Shown one piece after another: positions 37,015 through 50,400 of a stretch of DNA of 64,000 nucleotides (positions are counted from its first letter, which is position 1; each line of letters starts with the position of its first letter). Below the pieces are notes generated by a model that saw nothing but the letters and a program-made list of their open reading frames with translations, was not told the origin of the DNA and searched no databases. Source of the stretch: Neckera pumila (taxonomy: Eukaryota > Streptophyta > Bryopsida > Hypnales > Neckeraceae). The stretch is taken from the NCBI GenBank assembly GCA_963969595.1, contig OZ018410.1, positions 37,119,413 through 37,183,412 on the forward strand, given 5' to 3'. Made by a program: the position numbers and the translations under genes.

Positions 37015-40000
37015 TCAATGAATCCAAAGCGAAAGCTGAACGTCGATGGTGGGAGTATGTGGTAGCCCCTCAAGCTTGCGACCGTCTTGTCGAATTAACA
37101 CCTTCAAAGCGCTTAACATTAAAAAAGATTCAGGTGATCTTTGGATTCCACTTTCTTTGAGATTTAAGTTCTTCAATTTTTGAAGGCCTCCAAATGAATC
37201 TGGTAGCTTCTCAAGCTTGCTACAACACAATAGACTTAGCACTTCCAAGTTGCTCAACATTCCCAAAGATTCAGGTAAATTTTGGATTCCACTTCCTCCA
37301 AGATCCAAGTTCTTCAAATTTAAGAGGCCTCCAAATGAATCTGAAAGCTTCTCGAGCTTGCTACAACACAATAGAGTTAGCACTTCCAAGTTGCTCAACA
37401 TTCCAAAAGATTCAGGTAAATTTTGGATTCCACTTCCTCCAAGATCCAAGTTCTTCAAATTCTGAAGGCTTCCAAATGAATCTGAAAGCTTCTCAAGCTT
37501 GCCACAATCGAGCAAATTTAACACTTCCAAGTTCCTCAAATTTCCAAAAGATTCAGGTAAATTTTGGATTCCACTTCCTTCAAGATCCAAGTTCTTCAAA
37601 TTCAGAAGGCTTCCAAATGAATTTGGTAGCTTCTCAAGCTTGCTACAACCCCATAGAGTTAGCACTTCCAAGTTGCTCAGCATTCCCAAAGATTCAGGTA
37701 AATTTTGGATTCCACTTCCTCCAAGATCCAAGTTCTTCAAATTCTGAAGGCTTCCAAATGAATCTGAAAACTTCTCAAGCTTGCCACAAAACTCTAGATT
37801 TAACACTTCCAACTTCCTCAAATTTCCAAAAGATTCAGGTAAATTTTGGATTCCACTTCCTCCAAGATCCAAGTTCTTCAAATTTAAGAGGCCTCCAAAG
37901 GAATCTGAAAGCTTCTCAAGCTTGCAACATAATAGCAAATTTAACACTTCCAAGTTGCTCAACATTCCAAAAGATTCAGGTAAATTTTGGATTCCACTTC
38001 CTCTAAGATCCAAGTTCTTCAAATTCAGAAGGCTTCCAAATGAATTTGGTAGCTTCTCAAGCTTGCTACAACCCCATAGAGTTAGCACTTCCAAGTTGCT
38101 CAACATTCCAAAAGATTCAGGTAAATTTTGGATTCCACTTCCTCTAAGATCCAAGTTCTTCAAATTCAGAAGGCTTCCAAATGAATTTGGTAGCTTCTCA
38201 AGCTTGCTACAACCCCATAGAGTTAGCACTTCCAAGTTGCTCAACATTTCAAAAGATTCAGGTAAATTTTGGATTCCACTTCCTCTAAGATCCAAGTTCT
38301 TCAAATTCAGAAGGCTTCCAAATGAATTTGGTAGCTTCTCAAGCTTGCTACAACCCCATAGAGTTAGCACTTCCAAGTTGCTCAACATTCCAAAAGATTC
38401 AGGTAAATTTTGGATTCCACTTCCTCTAAGATCCAAGTTCTTCAAATTCTGAAGGCTTCCAAATGAATCTGAAAGCTTCTCAAGCTTGCTACAACCCAGC
38501 AAATTTAACACTTCCAACTTCCTCAAGTTTCCAAAAGATTCAGGTAAATTTTGGATTCCGCTTCCTGAGAGATTCAGGTTCTTCAAATTTTGAAGGCTTC
38601 CAAATGAATCTGGTAGCTTCTCAAGCTTGCTACAACCCCATAGACTTAGCACTTCCAAGTTGCTCAACATTCCAAAAGATTCAAGCAATCTCTCCAACTC
38701 ACTATTTGCAAGTGCCTCTGACAAAGGTCCCAACGGTTCAAGGAGATATGTGGTGTAATGAAGCCAACGCAAACTTTTTGGAAGTGATGACATCGATGAC
38801 AAACAATTCGTACAATGGAGTATACGCAATCCGGCCATGCGAGAAAGGTCAACTTGAATTTCGTGATTTGGGCGAAGGATCAAAGTTTGAAGGGAATCTG
38901 GTAGTAGCTACACAAACACATCAAACAAAAAATCAAATAAACTTAAAAGCTTCAATATACATGTGTTTCTTGAATCAAACTAGGCAAATGCAAAGTCAAA
39001 AATATATATATTACATGCTTTGATTACTAAAATTAGAGAAAGACTATGTACACAACAAGTTTTAGATCCCCAAACAATCAAAGTGAACACTATAATGCAT
39101 TCAAGGTCTCACTCTAATTTGCAACACTAAAACTTCATGCTAATACTCTACGAGATTCATTGAACTAACTCAAATTCAATGGTTACCAAGCATACCTCAT
39201 TCTTGTTCAACAATGCCAAGGATTCAGAACTCCATAAGCGTTTGCAAATACCCGTACTTGTTCTCTCTTGCCTGGCAATTGCACGGCCCATGTCTCGCAA
39301 GTGATCGTGCATGTGAAAGTCACCTGCCTCATCCACTCTAACTAAGGCCTTCTCCACAAGGCTACGCACACCCAATGCTGCGAACCAACCTTGGGATCTC
39401 CAAACAGCTTTAGCCATCTCCACAGATTCTCCCAATAATGCACACGCAATATCCAAAAACATTTCTTGTTCTTGTTCTTCAAGAGAGTCATAGCTGATCC
39501 GAAGACATTTAAACATCTTCTTCTCATTGTCCAATATACTACCACAATTCAACTTATCCAAAACTTCCTTCCAAATCTCCAAACCTCTCTCACCCCTCAA
39601 ACGAGATCCACAAACCTCCAACACCAATGGAACTCCACCACATGCCTTGCTAACAGCTCCAACAAGAACTTCAAATTCTTGAGGGACTTCCTCATCACCT
39701 CCAAATACATGACATGAAAACAAACTTCGAGAATCTTGCTCACTTAAGGTTTGAACCTCATGAGTGTGAACCTCATCATTCAGGTGAAATGAAGTTGACT
39801 CCTCAAATACGCGACGATCTCGAGAAGTCACAATGCACATGCTACCTTCTTCCAGCATTTTGCACGACATCAAATAACCCATCTGATCATCGTCATGAAC
39901 ATCATCCAAAACCACAAGAATTTGTTTCTTCGATAACCTTTCCTCAAGAATACCCTTCCCCTGCGATTTGTCTACAATATTTGGCATCGACACATTCTCA

Positions 40001-41106
40001 CACAAGGCCTTCAAAATATGATTTTGAACACTCGTGACACCATCTTGATTCACCTTCGCCACCACATCTCCCACATAACACCTTGCATCAAATCTTCTCC
40101 CCAATTGGTTGTATAGCTCCCGAGCCAAAGTGGACTTCCCAATTCCACCCATTCCCCACAATCCCAACATCAACACTTTCTTCTCATCTAGCGTTTGAAT
40201 GAGGTTCTCAGCAACTTGCTTCAGGCCCACAATATGATCACCCACAACCAAGGGAACAAGCTTATTTGCCAAATCAAAGATCTCTTTAACCACCTCTTGC
40301 ACCAAGTCCGCTTCCAACCTGCAAACAAAATCATCAAAATTTCATTACCACCAAATACAGCGTCAAAGTGAATGTCAACTAGAAACACTTCATGACATTT
40401 AGTGCATACCCAAATATTTACCTTCTATCTCCCACTTGGTGCTCCCAACCATGGATTGTGGAAGCTCGTTTCAAATCAGCCTTCCATTGCTCAATCAAGG
40501 TCTCATCATGCTTCTCTTTCAACTTTGCAAATCCCGCAGCTAATTGACCCTGTTCAGGAGATTTCAATTCCCAAGGCTTAACATTGTAGAAGATGGGTAG
40601 CACCTTCACTGAGCCATAATCCAACATTGCATGTAATTCTCTCAAACACCACTCTGATTGTGCAAAATTCTTGGAAAAGATGACGAGGGCTAGGGGGGTC
40701 ACTTGGATTGCATGGTCAATGCATTCCCAAGAATCTTGGCCTATACCAATGGATTTGCAATCCAAAAAGGGATGCAACCCAGCTCTTCTCAAAGCTTCGT
40801 ATAAAAAGCCCACAAAACCCGTCTTGGTATCAGGGCCTCTATGACTTATGAAGACATCATAGTTCGCAAATCCAACTGCACGACAACCACTAATCAATCT
40901 TATTAACAAATCAACATGTCCAAATTTCATCAAATAATGTTTGCATTCACATTCAAGGTGAGAAGTATAAAACTGTAAATAATGGTACATCAACATTCAA
41001 TACAAAAAGAACAGGTTAGTATTGAGATCAAGAGTAAACTAGCCATACCTCCCCTTCCACACAATCTCTTGGCAGGCCTTGCATCACTCTCCACAGTGCT
41101 TGCCAT
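37015..41106 (-). CDS. TIR-NB-ARC-LRR disease resistance protein, copy B (complete)
   Basis: This is a complete TNL immune receptor gene. Inferred exons (minus) are 41106-41049, 40875-40422, 40318-39196 and 38907-37015, joined in phase to 1175 residues. The start ATG at 41106 is chosen because its 19-codon exon splices in frame to the TIR exon. The TIR starts at residue 25 (YDVFISHRGPDTK), with WCLREL containing Glu99. NB-ARC motifs are GMGGIGKST at 226-234, LVVLDDV at 305-311, GGVPLVLEV at 398-406 and MHDHLRDMGR at 507-516. LRRs run from about residue 546 to the end. Copy A differs by only a few residues in the TIR and NB-ARC (for example VGLH/AGLH and GKGQ/GIGQ in the TIR). The last residues, after LPHTPTIDV, precede a region of decayed LRRs, so the protein may be a C-terminally shortened form. 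Confidence 0.92.
37060..38720 (-). repeat. 141-bp tandem repeats encoding LRRs, gene B
   Basis: The unit landmark falls at 37127, 37268, 37409, 37550, 37691, 37832, 37973, 38114, 38255, 38396, 38537 and 38678: twelve units at exactly 141 bases. Several neighbouring units, notably the three between about 38014 and 38436, are almost identical in DNA sequence, which points to recent unequal exchange or conversion. Each unit encodes 47 residues (two LRRs). Confidence 0.95.
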
Positions 41107-44100
41107 GCTTGCCACTACAAAATTGGAATGCACAACAATGATTGCAAGAAACAAAAAAGGAGTCTACGATTCTCACAATGTACACTAGTCTATAATTCAA
41201 CTGACCCACACAAGTCACTCTTCTTGCGGCCTTCAGAAGCCAAATTCAAAAGGATTTCATGTCAATACAATAGACAAGATAATTGATAAAGAAGTATCTT
41301 TGGCATGAGACTCACATATAATGGCAACTTGCTTCTGCTCAACAAGTGGTAGCCTTCACAATGTCGATGTGGAGTTCCAAGATAGAGACATATTATGGTT
41401 GTGTGTTGCAGCAAAGGTTTGCAAACCTCCATCCATCTAGTGCAGCTGGAGATCACTTCAAGAATTGTTCGCAAAACTTGCTAGAGTCCTTGAAATCACT
41501 CCTTAAAGAGCTCTTGAAAAACGTAAGAATGTATCCCCTAGAGTGATCCACTACCTTTAACTCCTGAGTCGAAGCTCATCACATACTCTGCAAATGCAGA
41601 CTGGAAACCGATATCTTAAATCAAAGGCTTTACATACAGCTGGACTGCAAAGCTAGATAAGAGCAAATGAGTTAAAGGCAATTCAGTAAATTTCACCAAT
41701 AAAATCAGATGCAATTCAAGTCAAAAGTGATAATCAATTGCTTATGTCATGGTCAAGACCGTAAAGACAACACTCCATGGTGTACTATCCCCTCCACACC
41801 ATGATACAACCTAATGAAGTAAAAAATGAAACAAATGCAATTACTTATTCAAACACAGAGGCATAGATACTTGAGCCACAAAGTGAAGAATAACATTGAG
41901 TCCCAAGAAACGACCACGAAACACCTATGGTATTTGAATGTTTTAGGACCAACTTGGGGTGCACACTTTTAAACATTTTGGTTGAGCGATAAAAAACATC
42001 CATAGTAACAAAACACTAGGCATGCATCATCTAAGTTAGTCTCATTAAATTTTAATGTACATAGAATACTTTATATATTTGCTAAAACGGTGTAGTGCTA
42101 TATCCCCTACCCTATTTTCAGTTCTTCAAACTTACACTTCAAATCCAAATTCCAATCTACCGTATTCATCAAATGACAACCAAAACCAAATTCACAATGA
42201 GACAAAATCCTTTTCTTCAAAGCTTCCAAAAATGAAATTTATACTCTACAACACTGATTTCTTCAAATTAGTTTGTGTAACACTAATTTGTAACACTATT
42301 TTGAATCAATGAAGTCAAGAATGTCCTCAACTCAAGAATAAAGAAAATGTTGTCGATTACATCTCTAACGAGCAAAGTGATCTCTTAGAAATGAATCACT
42401 AGATTCTTGACTTTAATAATAATCTATTTTCTAGCGACAGAATAGCCATTTGTAGGTAGAAATGTTACATTCTAACCATCACAATATGATTCTTTGACAT
42501 TTGTCTATGATTTAGATACAAATAGAGATTTATCTTTTGTTATACAATAATCATGTTCATTAATCTATAATTGTCTTTCAATCGAGGGTAAATATGTAGT
42601 TTAAAGGACTTGCCTTGCCTTGAAAATCTAGTGATCTATTTAATTCAATGATTTCTCTTGATTTATCCATTGAATTCTTTCCACCTTACATAAATTGTCC
42701 TTTAAATATTGACTTCAAAATAATATTCTAGAAATCATTTACATTGGTACCACCATTGTGCTTATCAAAATTTGTTTTGGGGATTTTCTTTAGGTTTTCT
42801 TTGAACTATCTTTATTATATCTTCAAGTCAAAGATAACACCAACTGTATAATGGATCACATTTCCATATTCAATGTTATCTTTCAACCTTCAACTTTCAA
42901 TTTCAAGATCCTTCTCATTACTAGTTGAATTGAATAGTATAACTACACCACCTTGATCTGTGAGGACATCAAAATAAGTGTTGTAATATGTTGAGCCTTA
43001 AAATGATATCCTTGATGTGAAGATAGATCAATGTCATTGAGTTGATTAAATCTAATTCTCTAGATGAAAATTATCTACAAAACACAAAGAGGTTGATAAA
43101 AGTTCTTACTCCCAAGATGATTTTAGTTACGTTTTAAAGAATTAAATTTTCATGGAAGAGGACTATCTTCAACCCTAGGGTAATATTATTAAAGTCGAAA
43201 TAGGGACAAACTAGACTAGGATAAGCATTATTAAATCCATAAACCATCTTCAAGTCAATATAAATATCCCTAGATATGGGATGATTATCTTTGGGTTGAT
43301 GAGAATTATCATCCATTGGATTGAAGATAAGTTTTGGTGATGTCACTATTTTGGCCATGGCTGTTCCTGTTCAATTAGAGTTGCACGAACCGATATCCAG
43401 GTAGTTGCTTGTGTGAGATTCTCATAAATACCACAACAACAAATATTCTTGAGATTCAAGAAGGAATTGCAAGATTCAAGGAGGGACTGAAATATTCAAA
43501 ACAATATTCAAAGACCACTCACCTAATGGTAATTACAATTTCACAACAAGTTGCACTCCCTAATCTGCAAGTCCCGTACTTGCTTAAGAACATGGTTTAT
43601 AACGTTTCAAAGGCACAATGTACCAGGGTAGGCGGTTGTTTGGTATGCACGTCTTCGTAGGCGGTTGCACCTTTGTCTTGATGGGAGGCCTCCTACCAAC
43701 GGCTGCTCAAAACCATGAAACATTATCAAATACAAAAAAATCATAGGGACACTTCTACAAAATGACAATTTCTGCCGGCAAGTAAAAAATAATCTTAGGA
43801 TACTGAATTCCAATAATGCAAATTATCAACAAAGGTCACTATCATCCAAAACAAATTGAACTGGCTCTGTAGCAATGATAAAATTAGGTTTATGTGGGAC
43901 GGTCTGGATCACAGAAAAGAACCAAAACAGAACAGCTCGAGCATCTGCATTCAAATACCACTTAACATCTAATTGCTTATAGGTGTTGGACAAAACTTAA
44001 ATGTGCTGAACTACATGGCTCACCCAAGCTATCAGAAGATCATCCAGCCGCAATGATTCCAAGGACGCATGCATTCGAAAGGAGAAAACATGGACCTCAA

Positions 44101-44709
44101 ACTGTGAGCTTCAAAAACATACTGGAACAGTCTTTCGCACTGTTCCCAATGACACTCTCTTTCATCTCCTTGACATGTACATCGACAGCCTGGACTGGAG
44201 ATGCATGCATCCGAGTTTGTCGAGTATGGGGACTACTCCAGATTTGTCTTCGAACAAGCTTAAACTCTGCATCTGCAAAGAATCATTCACCAGAAACTTC
44301 AGAACTGCAGTCTTGCTTGGAACATAGAATTATCGTCATACTCGTCCTGTCATCAACTTCATCAGCTCAATTTCCTGCAATCTCGGTCAACTAACCTCTG
44401 CCTGCTATAATATAATTTACACCGCAAGCCATCTTCGATGCTGTACTTTCAACATAAGAATGAATCGATTGATTAAGCTTCTTCTCAAAGTGAACAGAAG
44501 AGCACTTGAAGTCGAAAACACGCGAAAAAATGACATTGCCATACCCTAAAACGAAGTGAAAAAGCACAGTAAATGCTTCACAATTCAAGCACGCTCGCCA
44601 ATAAACGAACTACTAATCAGGAATACACCGACTTTCAGCTGGCAGTTCAAAAGTACGAACTACATGGCATCAATATCGTAATATCCTCGTCCAACAGCAC
44701 AATGCTTAC
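41107..44709. other. Upstream region of TNL gene B, no gene recognised
   Basis: The counterpart of 3823-7429, with scattered substitutions and small indels. It should include the promoter of gene B, but no motif is assigned. The open stretch at 44053-44394 is the copy of that at 6765 and is not regarded as coding. Confidence 0.5.
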
Positions 44710-45020
44710 CTAGAACATTGAACCACCGATGAAGCCAGCCTCGAAAGCGTCAGTAACGAAATGAGCTCCAGCAGACGCCACGATTTCATTCAAATCCGAA
44801 ATCTTCATGCATGAGTGCTCCGAGGAGGGCGACCAGAACTCAAACACAGAAGAGGCGCACGGAACTCGCGAAAAGAAGCGGCGCACAGTGGGGAAAGGCC
44901 AAACCTTACATTGCACGACCTAACCCTAGACCGCGTCGGGCTGCTCGACCGGGACGGGCAGAAGGGGCTAGGAAACTGCCTTGTATCTTTGATGTGAATA
45001 ATTGAGTTCCTTAAATTAGA
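44710..45020 (-). other. GC-richer exon-like block with a consensus splice donor (unit B)
   Basis: The copy of the block at 7430-7740. The minus-strand donor TTCTAG-GTAAGC is intact at about 44716, and the short frame starting MKISDLNEIV again ends at that TAG. Retention of the donor in both copies supports a real transcribed exon or a shared remnant. Its gene is unknown. Confidence 0.3.
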
Positions 45021-45750
45021 GGTGCCCTCCGGCATTAACTCTTAAACCTGGAACGCCGCTTTGGACGCCATTCCATGGCGTTCCGATGACAATACTGTTG
45101 AGCCAAGAGGAGTTTTAAAATCATTTTTTCATTCTCTTTTTCCTTGTTGACCTTTCACGTGGGGTTACAAAGAGTATCCAATTGAGTTTGTACTCCTTCC
45201 AATTTCGTCTTCATGGAAATGAGAAGCTATTTCAGAGTATTTGAAAATGAATCACAAAATATGCTATTTTAGAGTATTTTGAAAAGTTGTTGCTCCTTGC
45301 TTTAAATCTGAAATTTCTCCACAAAAAATGATATTTTTTGAATTTGAATCAAACTAGCAAAATGAAGGTCATCTACTCTAGTTCCTACTCCAATTTGAAA
45401 TTTTATTGCAATTTGAACATTGGGTGTATTTTCAATGTCTATTATTTTCTAATTATAGGATGACATGGAAAATTGAATTTACGCCATGATTTTTGTAATT
45501 GTGATATACACTTATGGTGAAATTTTCAGATTTTTTGAAATATTTTTCTATTTAATATGATTCTTCTTCACTTTTCCTTCAAAAATTCTTAAGAAAATCA
45601 ATTTTTCACAAAAAAATCTAAATTTTTTCTGAAGTGAAGAACACATGTACTTTCATCTTTGAAAAAATAAAAATAAAATTTTTCATAGAAATCTAGTTGC
45701 AAAATGGTAGCAAATTGAATGATGGACAGTGAAGTTTGAAATCAATGGTC

Positions 45751-45788
45751 ATAGGTCTGTCATTTAGAGGTTAAACGATGCAAAGGAC
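45751..45788 (+). repeat. 38-bp direct repeat, left flank of the chromovirus
   Basis: It starts ATAGGTCTGTCATTTAGAGG and ends GCAAAGGAC, and is identical to 51561-51598 on the other side of the element. Unit A has a single copy at 8492-8529, so it is a target duplication, far longer than the 4-6 bp made by integrase. Confidence 0.95.
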
Positions 45789-45799
45789 GTAGTCGTAAA

Positions 45800-46216
45800 T
45801 GTCATGACTACGTCGTTCCAAGGGACAAGGTCCCATGATGAAGGGGAAGCGGAGATTACTAGTAGAAGACAAGACGGTTATTTACGGTTAGTCAATCAAA
45901 GCTTGAACTTAAGCTCGGTGAGGGAGCAATGTCCTTCACTTGACATACGTTAATATAAGAAGTATTTCTAGTGATGAATGCTTCGTTTCAATGTCTCTTT
46001 GTGTTAAGTCTATGCTTGTCTTTTAATGTTTTAAGAACGTGTTATTGTGTAATGACATATCATGATTGACCGCGCCTATATTATCATTCTCTTTTAGTTT
46101 AGGTTATATTGAGGAAGAGATGAATTCGGGATGGTTGAATTGGAAAGTAGCAATCGGATTTGAAATCCGTTCGGAAGCATTAGCAGAATACTTGTTTTGG
46201 AATCCGAGTCCTAACA
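45800..46216 (+). repeat. 5' LTR of the chromovirus
   Basis: It begins TGTCATGACTACG and ends GAGTCCTAACA. A TATA-like TTAATATAAG occurs near 45951. The main differences from the 3' LTR are T/C at the fifth base of TGTCA(T/C)GAC, GATT versus GGTT near 45854, and ATGTTTTAAG versus ATGGAAG. Confidence 0.93.
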
Positions 46217-46346
46217 TTATGTCAAGTCATTGACTGCCCCTGCTTCCATGGAGGAAGGAGTTTGATTGAACATGACTGACAATGGTAGGCCAATCAATTT
46301 GAGGAAGTGGTTGCAAGTTGTGGAGACCATTGTTTGGGCTTAAGTG

Positions 46347-47408
46347 ATGTCTCAAGAGAGGCCCAAGGAGGAAGTGGCACAGCCTGTGCCAGAAGGACTT
46401 GGGTCAGAATGGGTGAATTTCATCCAACAACAGGTGCAAGTCATATTTGAAACTGCCATTCCTCATATTGTCCAACAAATTTCGGAGCGTGCGGTAAGCC
46501 GACTTGATCACATATCTACATCTAATCCTACGCGGTCGAGGTTGGAAGGACGTGATGGTGAAGACTTCGAGGGACAAGACTCTAAAGTTGCAACACCGGA
46601 TAAATTTTTTGGAAAGAAAGGCGGGGAGGTGTACAAATGGTTCGCCCAACTTCGTTTAGTGTTCCGAGGTAAGCCACGAGCATATCGATGTGATGAAGAT
46701 AAAGTTGTATATGCTTTGTCCTATATGAGCGGTGCAGCGCAGAATTAGGCGATGCCAATTCTTCAAGCATTGGACGAAGGACAACCTCACAAATTATTGG
46801 TGGATTATAATGCATTTCGAGAAGCAGTTATTGCCGTATATGGAGAGATTGATCGTAAGGGCACAACAGAGGATCGGCTCGGAAAAATTCGACAAACGGG
46901 ATTGGTTGCGGCTTATATTTCCACGTTTAACGAATATGCCGCACAAGTTGATTGGAACGAGCCAAGTTTGGTAGCAAGATTTCGTGGAGGATTAAAAGAA
47001 GAAATTCTTGATTCTATAGCTACTGCAGAAAATCAACCTCGCCAATTGCAAGAGTGGATGTCCATGGCCTCCCGGATTGATGAGCGCTTATGGTTATGGC
47101 GACAAAATCGACGTACGTCGTTCCCCATTTCGCACTCAAAAGATCAATCAAGTCGAGTTCAACCCAATTTAGGGAATTCTGGCCCAGTACCAATGGAGAT
47201 TGATGCCACGTCTACATCGACGGCCCTAGCAAAGACTGCAGCTGATCATATGGAATACCAGAAACAAGGGAGGTGTTGGGGTTGCGGTTTGCAAGGGCAT
47301 GTGCGGGCTAAGTGTCCCACCAATCCTTCCAAATCCTACTCCCTTGCCGTGATTGGGGAAGAAGAAAGAGGATCAACCGGGCCGGGAAAAGGTCGAGCCT
47401 GGGACTGA
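46347..47408 (+). pseudogene. gag: Chromovirus gag, interrupted by one stop
   Basis: The frame encodes a retrotransposon Gag with the capsid-like region and a zinc knuckle, CWGCGLQGHVRAKC (CX2CX4HX4C), at about 47274-47315. The frame is open from the ATG at 46347 to 46745, has one in-frame TAG at 46746-46748, and resumes in the same frame to 47408. The stop is one G-to-A change from TGG. Without suppression the product lacks the nucleic-acid-binding knuckle. The following protease lies in another frame. Confidence 0.85.
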
Positions 47409-47429
47409 AGCTTTTTATTCGGTACCCGG

Positions 47430-50400
47430 GTACACATCAAACGGCGGCAAGCACAATCTCGAAAGGAGATTTGGTCGATGAATCTACACTTCAACAATTA
47501 CAACAATCTGATGAGATTGTATTGCCACACTATTTACGTGCCACTACAAAGCCGGGAGCACATTTGACTATGGATGCTCGTGTCAATTCAATTCCGACAA
47601 CAACTTTAATTGATTCGGGCGCTACTGGCATCTTTATGCATCAAGATTTTGCTCAAAACTATGGAGCACAAATACAATCTAAGAGGACTCCACGAGAAGT
47701 TCGAGTTATAGACGGGAGGGTAATTAACTCGGGACTCATCACCCATGAGGCAACGTTCGAATTGGAAGTGGGAAGTCACCGAGAAATGCTTGTGGCAGAT
47801 CTCACAACACGGGTCGCTATCATTGTATTTTGGGGACGCCTTGGCTTACTCGTCATGACCCCACCATTCGTTGGCCGCAACATCAGGTGATTTTCGACTC
47901 AGATTATTGTCGAAATCATTGCATTAAAGAAAATTTAGAAAAAAAGACCAAAATTGTCCATGTACCGGGCCCTGCAGGCCGGCAGCCTGCGCCGGCGCAG
48001 GAGCCCCGGCCAGCCCGCCAGGCGCTGCGGCAGGCCGGCATAGCCATTCCAAGCCATTCTTTTGTATCGGCCTCGGCATTTCGTCTCTCAGCAAAAGAAG
48101 CTGATTTATTTATTTTGGAGGTGTCCGAAGTGGAAAAAAATAATATTACGGGGGAATTAAATTCCCAAATCCCAAAAGAATACCAAGACTTACAAGAGGT
48201 GTTTAGCGAAGAAGCCTCTAATGACTTGCCCAATTACAGTGGATCGGATATGAAGGTGGAATTCAAAGAGGGACACGAGCCCCGTAACACGGGATTGCGG
48301 CCTATGTCCCCCGCGGAACTCGAGGAACTCCGACGATACCTTGAAGAAAATCTAGGCAATGGGTGGATTCGCCGATCCAAGTCTCCAGTTTCGGCCCCTA
48401 TTGTATTTGCACGTAAAAAAGACGGATCCATCTGTGTTTGTGTGGACTATCGGAACTTAAACAAAGTCACGATAAGGAATCGGTACCCTCTTCCGCTAAT
48501 CCCTGACTTAACTGATCGGTTGGCTGGAGCCAAATTTTTTACAAAGCTTGATATAAGACAAGCTTATCATCGAGTGAGAATGGCAAAAGGCTACGAATTT
48601 AAAACGGCGTTTAAAACTCGTTACAGATTATTTGAGTATTTGGTCATGCCATTCGGGTTAACCAATGCCTCTGCTCAATTCCAAGCCCACATGCAAGCTA
48701 TTTTTAATGACCTATTGGATATTTCCGTTGTAATTTATTTGGATGATATTCTCATATTCTCAAAAACATTGGAAGAACACAGGGCAATTGTGCGAGAAGT
48801 ACTTCAATGGTTGCTGCATCATCGTCTTTACGCAAAAATTTCCAAGTGCCAGTTTCATCAAAGTCGCGTGGAATTCTTGGGCATGATGGTTTCAGAAAAA
48901 GGATTGGAAATGTGTAATGACAAGGTGCAAGCCATCCAGGAATGGCCCATTCCAAAATCCGTGAAAGAGGTTCAATCTTTCCTTGGGTTTGCTAATTTTT
49001 ACCGGCGCTTCATCCATGATTATTCTAGAATTACTATGCCTCTTACTTCATTAGCATGAAAAGATCAACGGTTTGAATGGTCCTCTTCAACACATGAAGC
49101 ATTTAAAGAGTTAAGATCTCGGTTTACTAAGGCCCCGATATTAATTCACCCTAATTTTCAACTCCCTTTTGTCGTCGAAACAAATGCCTCAGATAGTGCT
49201 ACAGGAGCTACTTTATCACAACGTGCAGAGGATGGGCACCTACACCCATGTGCCTATCGGAGCTCCAAAATGCAACTAGCAGAGAAGAACTACGACATAT
49301 ATAATAAAGAATTGCTTAGTATTGTACTTGCTTTTCAAGAATGGCGAGTCTATCTAGAAGGTTCACCACACATAATTCGAGTGATTTCAGACCATAAAAA
49401 TTTGGAACACTTCCTAACAACAAAACAATTAAACCGACGACAAGCACGGTGGTCCGAGCAACTCTTGGCATTCAACTTTGAAATCCATCATCGGCCGGGG
49501 GTACTAAATGGCCGTGTTGATATGCTTTCAAGACGTCCCGATATATTAGTAGAGTCATCGAAAGAACCCAAGCCCCTACTAAAATTAGCAACAATGGAGG
49601 CTTGTGATCTCATTTGGACTGATGCTAAAATCATTCAACACATAAAACGGGCTATGAGAGAGGATATCTCACTTAAGCCAATATTGGCATTCCTTATAAA
49701 TGACCCCAACCGAGCCCCAGTGAATATTCGTCGACGGTTTCAAGATTACAAGATTAAAGACGGATTACTCTATTTTCGGGATGCAATTTATGTACCAGAT
49801 GATGATGAGATACAACGACAAATACTACGCTCCCGACATGATGCACCTACGGCAAGACATCAAGGTAGAGCAAAAACTGTAGATTTGGTGTCAAGAACTT
49901 TTTATTGGCCAACATTTCGAAAATACGTGCATCGGTACGTTGATGGATGTGATTTGTGCCAACGCTCGAAGCCCACTCATCATGCCCGGCATGGATTATT
50001 GCAACCCATTCCAGCGGCAGAGGCACCATGGAAACGGGTTACCGCCGATTTCATTGTCAAATTGCCTAATAGCAATGGATCCGACTCCATTTTGGTCGTT
50101 GTAGACAAAAACACAAAATTGGCACATTTTATTCCGACTACTGAAACAGTCGACTCTTTAGCAACTGCCAATCTATACCTTCACCACGTGTGGAAACATC
50201 ATGGCATTCCAGAAGAAATCATATCCGACCGTGGGCCAGTATTCATTTCCAAATGTATGAAATGATTACACGAACTCCTTCGCATCCAACCGGCTTTGAC
50301 AACGGCTTTCCACCCATAGTTTGATGGTCAGACAGAGAGGGTGAATCAAGTGCTGGAGCAATTTCTTCGCATGTTCACAACCCGGCGACAAGATAACTGG

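Noticed and set aside
37060..38720. Regular repeat spacing that could suggest a CRISPR array or satellite
   Set aside because: There is no spacer/repeat alternation. The whole 141-bp unit is coding LRR sequence within an exon.
46217..46240. Primer-binding site after the 5' LTR
   Set aside because: The sequence does not resemble the complement of initiator tRNA-Met or another tRNA end that I can identify, so no site is called.
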